Positions 37,301 to 42,024 of a DNA stretch of 42,024 nt are shown in pieces. Position 1 is the first letter of the stretch. Each line of letters starts with the position of its first letter. The stretch comes from Nitrospirota bacterium. Its GTDB lineage: Bacteria; Nitrospirota; Thermodesulfovibrionia; Thermodesulfovibrionales; UBA6898. The DNA is taken from contig SCQH01000058.1 of the NCBI GenBank assembly GCA_004321925.1, forward strand, positions 1 through 42,024, read 5' to 3'. Under the pieces are notes generated by a model. It had not been told where the DNA came from, searched no databases, and saw nothing but the letters and a program-made list of their open reading frames with translations. The translations under genes and the position numbers were made by a program.

Positions 37301-38712
37301 CCCTGCGGGAGGGCGAAAACGTTCTGCAGTTAATAGGCCAGGGCAGCGCCATGGACCTGAGCCTGCTTGATGCGGTCAGATTGACCTACCAGCATGCCTA
37401 TACGGCCGACAGCGACAGCCTGCGTTTCACTGCTAACGGGGGCGGCAGTATCGCGGTCGGCGGCTTCAGCTCCCCGGAGATTAGGGCAGTTGACATCACG
37501 GACCCGAACTATCCGCTGGAATTGCCCGTAAAGGTTGCGGCGCAGGGGATGGTCAATACCGTTACCGTCAGTGTCCCTATGACCGGGGTCCGGACCCTGC
37601 TGGCCTTTACCACACCGAATAAACCTGCGGCCATGACAGCCAATAACCCCTCGACACTGAATGCAGCGGCTAACGCGGCAGACATGCTGATGATCAGCAC
37701 GAGCGATCTCATGGGGGCTCTTGCCCCGCTTAAGCAGCTGCGGGAAGGCCGTGGACTCTCGGTCTCCCTTATCGATATCGAGGACATTTACGACGAGTTC
37801 AGCTTCGGGAATAAGGACCCCCGGGCGATCCAGGACTTTCTCCAGAGGACCTCACTGGCATGGAAAAGGCATCCGCGTTTTGTGCTGCTGACCGGAGATG
37901 CAAGCGTTGACCCCCGCGATCACCTCGGCTTCTCTCATCCGGACCTTGTTCCGACGAACCTTGTCGAGACGGCCTTTAACGAGACCGCATCGGACGACCA
38001 GTTTGCGGACTTCAATAGTGACGGGATTCCTGAAATGGCCCTCGGCCGTATCCCGGCAGGCACCTCTGCCGAGGCAGCCGCCGTTGTCTCGAAGATCATC
38101 GGTTATGAGAAGCAGCAGGAAGACACGTCCTGGACAGAGAAGGCGCTGCTGGTATCCGACAAAGGCAGCCCCGATGTCTTTGATTTCGAGACCGCCAGCA
38201 CAGAAGTGGCCGGACTGCTTCCTTCCGGTTTTGCGCTGGACTCGGTCTACCTCCGCGATTACGCCGGCGGTGCTGCAGCCGGTCAGGCCATCCTCAACAG
38301 CATCAACGAGGGCGTCCTGCTGGTGAACTATATAGGACATGGCTCAGAGGACACCTGGGGCGGCGATCTCTTCACCGCTGCCTCTGCGGAAACGCTTACC
38401 AACGGCCTGAAACTGCCCTTCTTCATCAACATGACCTGCTGGAACGGCTGGTTCCCCAACCTCTATACCGTGACCCTGGCCGAGACGCTGTTAAAGACCG
38501 CGCAGGGCGGCGCGGTGGCGGTCTGGGCCTCCTCCGGCCTGACAGAACCGGACAGACAGCTCATCATGAACAAGGAGCTGATGCGGCTCCTCTTCGACGG
38601 CAGAGGACTTACCATCGGTGAGGCCGCAGCAGCGGCAAAGGCGGCTGTCGGCAATATGGATGTCCGGCGCACCTGGATCCTCTTCGGGGATCCCGCGACA
38701 CGGTTAAAATAG
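34300..38712 (+). CDS. Large secreted protein with beta-repeat region and C-terminal C25 (gingipain-type) peptidase
   Basis: The protein has 1470 residues with a signal peptide (hydrophobic core 19-35, AYALN near 40). Residues about 45-620 are Asn/Gly/Thr-rich beta-strand repeats (repeated VTFNGTxxQTxxG and AFNNxTxxN), the pattern of a beta-helix adhesin. A region opening KLISFDATNHNGKVVIQWRT near 630 is a fibronectin-like domain, followed by further beta-rich domains. The last 350 residues are a C25 cysteine peptidase: ADMLMIST opening, GDASVDPRD, catalytic H1347 in NYIGHGSEDTWGG and C1380 in NMTCWNGWF, ending WILFGDPATRLK. No C-terminal sorting domain follows. Gene coupling (ATGA) to the HPr-kinase-like gene places it in the peptide locus, where it could cleave the precursor outside the cytoplasm or be itself a modified surface protein. 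Confidence 0.93.
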   Translation: MIKKISSNRWPEAFHPGRVILSLFFLLLLLFAAAGPAYALNCISAGTGTWTAITWTNCAGNPGGDPAAGDTVTIANGTTVTVNANTANLAGLTVNGTLTIGNNGTARTVTVSGNVTNTGTIQPGANNAAHVLIISGNFTNNGTFSGRPTANRVINVTFNGAANQTVSGTGATTAFNNITINNTGAANNNIVEIASTAFTANAGFLTLTRGVLKMSGTYAFSNAFFNAAAYTIPVNGGIWLNNANVTVTAQAGTVTLNGLLRVDAGTYNVGTLNSHLIQYGNGAVFTMGGGSLNLSGGFSPVLVANTITYTQSGGTFTLATQGTNSNTRASFDINNAGSSFTMSGGTIILQRMNAQTYSDYRNIAGTVNITGGTLQIGNASTPAAQIYWIGQPTEPANSVPNLVVSSTNSPVVRTKVATTVYGGVTINTGATLDWNGQDINLSGNWSNSGTFSNTGTAGVGTVTFNGTTAQTIGGTSLTAFNNLTASNAAGVTLNRATTVTNALSITSGTFDQGAANNLTAGSVSISSGATFQNTGTGSLTLGGNLVNNGLFNLDGGGGGCNAGDVQIALTGAATRNWSGSGAFQLFNVSLTNQNASGIGTIAAFGGTDNGGNSGFLFDICANAPTAVKLISFDATNHNGKVVIQWRTGHEVNNLGFNLYRQGRGVRHLITPQPVAGSALMAGPGIALSGGKPYTWVDDLSLGPQASSAGTATYWLEDLDLNGERTLYGPITATDAETPLPAIEQAATLGQLSKLQAAGSNAPLSLQPRLSVTPAPEAVAVALSAPPSPQQLQWILANASAVKIFIQTEGWYRITQPELAAYGFGNVDPANLQLYAGGRQVLLKQRPGSSWRLAPQDYIEFYAKGLDTPSTDVQTYWLVLATTKGQRIPLVYGGTTVPQPSGFAFTTEARPRVLYAPALPKNSNGDKFYGPVVWTDPAVVKLDVRHPDTAATARAVLEVSLQGIMDGEHKVGVILNGSQVGQVVFSGKTKGKASLQFSQSGSLREGENVLQLIGQGSAMDLSLLDAVRLTYQHAYTADSDSLRFTANGGGSIAVGGFSSPEIRAVDITDPNYPLELPVKVAAQGMVNTVTVSVPMTGVRTLLAFTTPNKPAAMTANNPSTLNAAANAADMLMISTSDLMGALAPLKQLREGRGLSVSLIDIEDIYDEFSFGNKDPRAIQDFLQRTSLAWKRHPRFVLLTGDASVDPRDHLGFSHPDLVPTNLVETAFNETASDDQFADFNSDGIPEMALGRIPAGTSAEAAAVVSKIIGYEKQQEDTSWTEKALLVSDKGSPDVFDFETASTEVAGLLPSGFALDSVYLRDYAGGAAAGQAILNSINEGVLLVNYIGHGSEDTWGGDLFTAASAETLTNGLKLPFFINMTCWNGWFPNLYTVTLAETLLKTAQGGAVAVWASSGLTEPDRQLIMNKELMRLLFDGRGLTIGEAAAAAKAAVGNMDVRRTWILFGDPATRLK

Positions 38713-38735
38713 AGCGAAGCCTGCGGGAGAATGCG

Positions 38736-39194
38736 ATGATAACCTCTAAAGACATTTCAGAGCTCCTTCTGACAGACGGTTTTGATGTCCGCATGCATGC
38801 GGCCGGGGCATCCATGTTCCCGGTCATCAGCAGCGGCGACAGGATCATCGTCAGCAGGGAAAGAGAGTATGCTGCCGGGGATATCGTTGTCTTCCGGAGG
38901 AACGATATCCTGGTCTGCCACAGGATCATAAAGATATACGAGACAGACGGCATCAGATATTTTCGGACCCGGGGGGATTCCTTCCTCAGTCCTGATGAGC
39001 CGGTGCCTGCCGGCCAGGTCCTGGGGAGGGTCGTCCGGATCGATAAAGAGAGCACTTCCCTCAGGAGGAAGGTCCTCCTCTGGCTGTCCCCCGCTCTTCA
39101 TTTCGGAAGACTGAACGCCTTTGTCGTATCAGCCCTGGTCTCGATCACAAATCTGTTTGCGGTTCCTCATAAAACCCGCTCTCTTCTGAAATAA
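38736..39194 (+). CDS. Sec11-like signal peptidase (S26 family)
   Basis: The protein has 152 residues. The nucleophile Ser is in GASMFPVI near residue 26, GDIVVF is near 48, a His in ILVCHRIIKIY near 60 and RGDSFLSPDEPV near 85. The Ser-His-Asp arrangement is that of archaeal/ER-type (Sec11) signal peptidases rather than the Ser-Lys bacterial type. The C-terminal part has one hydrophobic segment. GGGAGA precedes the ATG, 23 bases after the C25 peptidase. Signal-peptidase-like genes are regular members of PqqD/HPr-kinase-like loci and may mature the peptide or its carrier. Confidence 0.88.
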   Translation: MITSKDISELLLTDGFDVRMHAAGASMFPVISSGDRIIVSREREYAAGDIVVFRRNDILVCHRIIKIYETDGIRYFRTRGDSFLSPDEPVPAGQVLGRVVRIDKESTSLRRKVLLWLSPALHFGRLNAFVVSALVSITNLFAVPHKTRSLLK

Positions 39195-39497
39195 TAGACC
39201 GGCCCCGGGCCGGCGCATATCACAAACAGTACAGTTCCCGGCCGGCCGGGCCCTCACTGTCCCCCCAGAGGCCCCGAAAACGGCTGGGGAAAAGCGTAAC
39301 AGTATGGCATTATGGTCAACATTACCCCTCCCCGGGCAACTCATGTGAACTAAATGAATTATTGACTACACCTCCGATCCATGGTAGTGTCTAACTGTAG
39401 AGCTATGTGTGGTACAGAGTGGAATGGGGAAAATAATAACAGTTATTGATTCACAAGAGGTTACGAATGCTTGTCGGCAGGTTAAACAGGGGAGGGC
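39195..39497 (+). other. Gene-free stretch with GC-rich palindromes
   Basis: After the signal peptidase gene there are two GC-rich palindromes, CCGGCCCCGGGCCGG (39199-39213) and CCCGGCCGGCCGGG (39237-39250), neither followed by a T run. The rest becomes AT-rich toward the next gene, with a TTGACT at 39362-39367 and a poor TAGTGT 17 bases later as a weak promoter candidate. I see no gene here. The palindromes may act as a factor-independent end of transcript or as protein-binding sites. Confidence 0.4.
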
Positions 39498-40529
39498 ATG
39501 AGGGTGCATCCAGCCAATAGAAAGCAATGGTTTCCCCTGAGAAGTAATTCCATAATACTCCTGATCTCTATTTTGTTGTTCAGTCTCGTGTCCTGTAATA
39601 AACCGGAAAAGTCCGCGGGGCCGCGTGAGAAGATCACTATTGCGTATTCGACCGCAGTAAATGCGATTCTCGTATATATCACTTTCGCGAAGGGGTACTT
39701 TGCGGAAGAGGGGCTGGATGTAACGCCACAGGCCCACGCCTTTGGAAAATCAGCCCTCAATGCAGTTTTTGAGGGAAAGGCTGATCTGGCGACAGTGGCG
39801 GATACTCCAATCGTATTTGCTGTCATGAACGGGAAAAAGATCACAACCCTCGCAGTCATCCAGACCGCAAACAGAGATAATGCCATTGTCGCGAGGCAGG
39901 ACCGGGGGATTGCAAAGCCCGCTGACCTCAAAGGGAGAAAAGTCGGCGTTACCCTGGGGACAAACGCTGATTTCTTTCTGGGTGCATTCCTGCTTGCCCA
40001 TGATCTCGACAGGGGGAAAGTCAAGATCATTGATCTGAAGCCGGACGAGATGGCGGCGGCGCTCGACGCGGGAAAGGTTGATGCCGTCTCTGCATTTAAC
40101 CCCACACTGAACCTGCTGAAAAAAGGACTGGGAAACAAAGGGACCGTCTTCTTTGGCGAATCTCTCTATACCGAAAACTTCTGCGTCGTCGCCATGCAGG
40201 AATATGCAAGGAAACATCCCGCAGCAATAACAAAAATACTTCGGGCACTCCTCAGGGCCGAGACCTTTGTACAACAGAACCCGGAGGAAGCGCGGCGCCT
40301 CGTGGCCAACTTCATAAATATTGACAGGGCCCTGCTTGACGAAATATGGTCTATTTTCACGACGAAAGTAACTCTGGACCAGGGCCTGCTTGTGGATTTT
40401 GAGGCGCAGACGCGCTGGGTGCTGAAGAATCAATTGACATCCGGAACGAGTATGCCAAATTATCTCGGTTATATTTATTTTGATGGTCTCCATGCAGTCA
40501 AGCCTGAGGCTGTCAGGATAATCAGGTAA
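39498..40529 (+). CDS. ABC-type substrate-binding lipoprotein (NMT1/SsuA-like)
   Basis: The 343-residue protein has a lipoprotein signal (hydrophobic core, LFSLVSC lipobox with Cys near 33). The periplasmic-binding fold of the NMT1/SsuA/TauA type shows KITIAYSTAVNAILVYITFAKGYFAEEGLDV, then GKADLATVADTPIVFA and LKGRKVGVTLGTNADFF. Relatives bind sulfonates, nitrate/cyanate-like anions, pyrimidines or other small molecules. No permease or ATPase gene follows; instead a sensor kinase starts eight bases after the stop, so it may be the ligand-sensing partner of that kinase. GGGGAGGG precedes the ATG. Confidence 0.9.
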   Translation: MRVHPANRKQWFPLRSNSIILLISILLFSLVSCNKPEKSAGPREKITIAYSTAVNAILVYITFAKGYFAEEGLDVTPQAHAFGKSALNAVFEGKADLATVADTPIVFAVMNGKKITTLAVIQTANRDNAIVARQDRGIAKPADLKGRKVGVTLGTNADFFLGAFLLAHDLDRGKVKIIDLKPDEMAAALDAGKVDAVSAFNPTLNLLKKGLGNKGTVFFGESLYTENFCVVAMQEYARKHPAAITKILRALLRAETFVQQNPEEARRLVANFINIDRALLDEIWSIFTTKVTLDQGLLVDFEAQTRWVLKNQLTSGTSMPNYLGYIYFDGLHAVKPEAVRIIR

Positions 40530-40537
40530 GAGAACCG

Positions 40538-42024
40538 TGCAGATAAAGAAGAGGCTCTGGTACAACACCATCATCTCTCTCTGCACGGTTTTCCTTGTTC
40601 TGCTTTCCCTTGCCTGGTCTTTCCGGGAGATATTTATTGCGGACCGGAATATGAAACTGGTCGATGAAATGCGGAAGGTCGCCTTTGAGATGATCTTGCT
40701 GCGGGACGAATATCTCTTATATCAGGAAGCTCGCGCGAAAACTCAGTGGTATACCAAGTCCGGGGCCCTCCGTGAGCTCCTTGCACTGGCCGATGCACGC
40801 TTTAACCAAAAGAAAGATAACACATTTCTGCAGGCCGCGCGGAAGGACTTTGAGACCACGACCTCCGGATTTTCCAGGATCATGGAGGGCAGCGCAAGGC
40901 AGGCCGCCGGCGCAGATACAAAGCCCGCCTTCACCGAGGCTGAATCGCAGTTGATCAGCCAGGTATTTTTAAAGGCATATTCCCTGAACGATAACATCGA
41001 CAGACTGCATGAATCGGCTCAAACAATGGCAACAAAGGCCCGCAACAGAGGAGCTTTCATTGTTATCGGTTTAATTATAGGCGGGATCATCGTGCTCATA
41101 ATAAATTCGGCAGTTATCCGCAGAACGCTGGTGGACCGCATTACAGCACTCAACAAGGGCGTGGAGATCCTCGGAGCCGGTGATCTTGATCATCGCATCG
41201 CCGTAGAGGGCGATGACGAGCTTGCCGACCTGGCCAAAGCGAACAATGAAATGGCCGCCAAACTGAGGAATTCCTATACCTCCGTAGAAAATTTGCAGAA
41301 GGAGATAGCAGAACGCAGGCGGACGGAGAAGGCACTGCTGGCGAGCGAAGCAAAACTGAGCGAAGCCCAGAAAATGGCTCAGTTGGGCAACTGGGTCTGG
41401 GACGTGAGGACCGGCAATGTTGAATGGTCGGAGGAAACATACCGTATCTTCCATCGTGACCCAGGCACATTCACCCCACACATCGACTCGATCCTGTCAT
41501 TGTCGCCATGGCCCGAGGATCACGAGCGAGACAAAGAGTTGATACGGAAAGCGATGGAGTCTCACGAAAAGGGCAATTACGAACAACGGTTTCTTCGTCC
41601 GGATGGGAGCACCGGTTACTACTACTCGACCTTTCAGGGCAAGTATGATGACGAGGGCAAACTCAGTTCCATTGTCGGGACAGTGCTGGACATTACCGAG
41701 CGCAAAAAAGCGGAGGAAGAGATCCGGAAACTCAACGAGGAGCTCGAGCAGCGCGTCCGCGATCGCACTGCGCAGCTTGAGGCGGCGAACAAGGAGCTGG
41801 AGGGTTTCAGCTATTCTGTTTCTCACGATCTGCGGGCGCCGCTCAGGCATATCACCGGCTTTGCAGAGCTTTTGATCAGGAAGGCCCCTGCGGAGCTCGA
41901 TGACAAAAGCCGGCACTACCTGACTGTCGTTTCTGATTCGGCCCGGCAGATGGGAAAACTGGTGGACGATCTTCTCTCCTTTTCGAGGATGGGGCGCGCG
42001 GAGATGCTGCAGGCGACGATGGAT
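40538..42024 (+). CDS. Membrane sensor histidine kinase, truncated by the window end
   Basis: The start is a GTG at 40538, eight bases after the substrate-binding protein gene (GTAAGAG upstream). Visible domains, about 495 residues: a membrane helix (IISLCTVFLVLLSLAW), a helical sensing region, a second helix (FIVIGLIIGGIIVLIINSAVI near 175-195), and a HAMP domain (LGAGDLDHRI). A PAS domain follows (AQLGNWVWDVRTGNVEWSEE to VGTVLDITERK), then a coiled coil (EELEQRVRDRTAQLEAANKELE) and the HisKA motif FSYSVSHDLRAPLRHITGF with the phospho-acceptor His. The ATPase domain would lie beyond the window. It is probably activated through the adjacent binding protein. Confidence 0.93.

Noticed and set aside
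1-42024. Search for mcr, alkyl-CoM reductase, prophage, transposase, tRNA or rRNA genes
   Set aside because: None was recognised in either strand of the window.

Overview
The window reads as the chromosome of an anaerobic or microaerophilic Gram-negative bacterium. It encodes lipoproteins, periplasmic cytochromes, a cbb3 oxidase, sigma-54-type promoters and corrinoid methyltransferases, and shows no tRNA, rRNA, CRISPR array, phage or transposase genes. Nitrospirota or Desulfobacterota would fit, but this is inferred from gene content and style, not from a marker gene.

Layout: (1) 1-7716 is a mixed region with a DsbC-like thiol protein, a flavin disulfide oxidoreductase, YceI, a radical SAM/SPASM enzyme, a Lys/Ala-rich exported protein behind a sigma-54-type promoter, RecQ and a small Rossmann protein. 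It ends with a MerP-like exported protein whose metal-site Cys codon is an in-frame TGA followed by a SECIS-like hairpin, which I read as a selenoprotein. (2) 7730-20131 is one minus-strand block of about 12 kb behind a near-consensus -24/-12 promoter. It holds a degenerate receiver, two UroD/MtaA-type methyltransferases, a CMD/AhpD-like protein, an MtrH-type methyltransferase, a corrinoid protein, a QueG-like Fe-S protein, a corrinoid reductive activator, an unknown Cys-containing protein, HdrE-like and HdrD-like subunits, cysteate synthase and fused sulfopyruvate decarboxylase ComDE. (3) 20196-29400 is a minus-strand cbb3 oxidase operon headed by an Rrf2 regulator: ccoN, a ccoO-cytochrome c fusion, a detached CcoP N-terminal segment, small membrane proteins, ccoG, fixH, a cytochrome c, a lipoprotein, a SafE-like protein, ccoI and ccoS. 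(4) 30187-39194, plus strand, is a peptide-modification (RiPP-like) locus: nucleotidyltransferase, PqqD, radical SAM/SPASM, a 60-residue Cys-containing precursor-like peptide, an HPr-kinase-like protein, a 1470-residue secreted C25 peptidase and a Sec11-like signal peptidase. (5) 39498-42024 holds a solute-binding lipoprotein and a truncated sensor histidine kinase.

The main discovery candidate is region 2. It joins two steps of the methanogen route to coenzyme M (cysteate synthase and sulfopyruvate decarboxylase) to MtaA-like, MtrH-like and corrinoid proteins and to an HdrDE-like membrane module. The simplest reading is a bacterial CoM-dependent methyl-transfer system, for example methyl-tetrahydrofolate to or from methyl-CoM through a soluble corrinoid protein, with thiol/disulfide redox linked to the membrane. 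No methyl-CoM reductase is present in the window. The selenocysteine-containing MerP-like protein and the RiPP-like locus with its own C25 protease are the next most interesting items.
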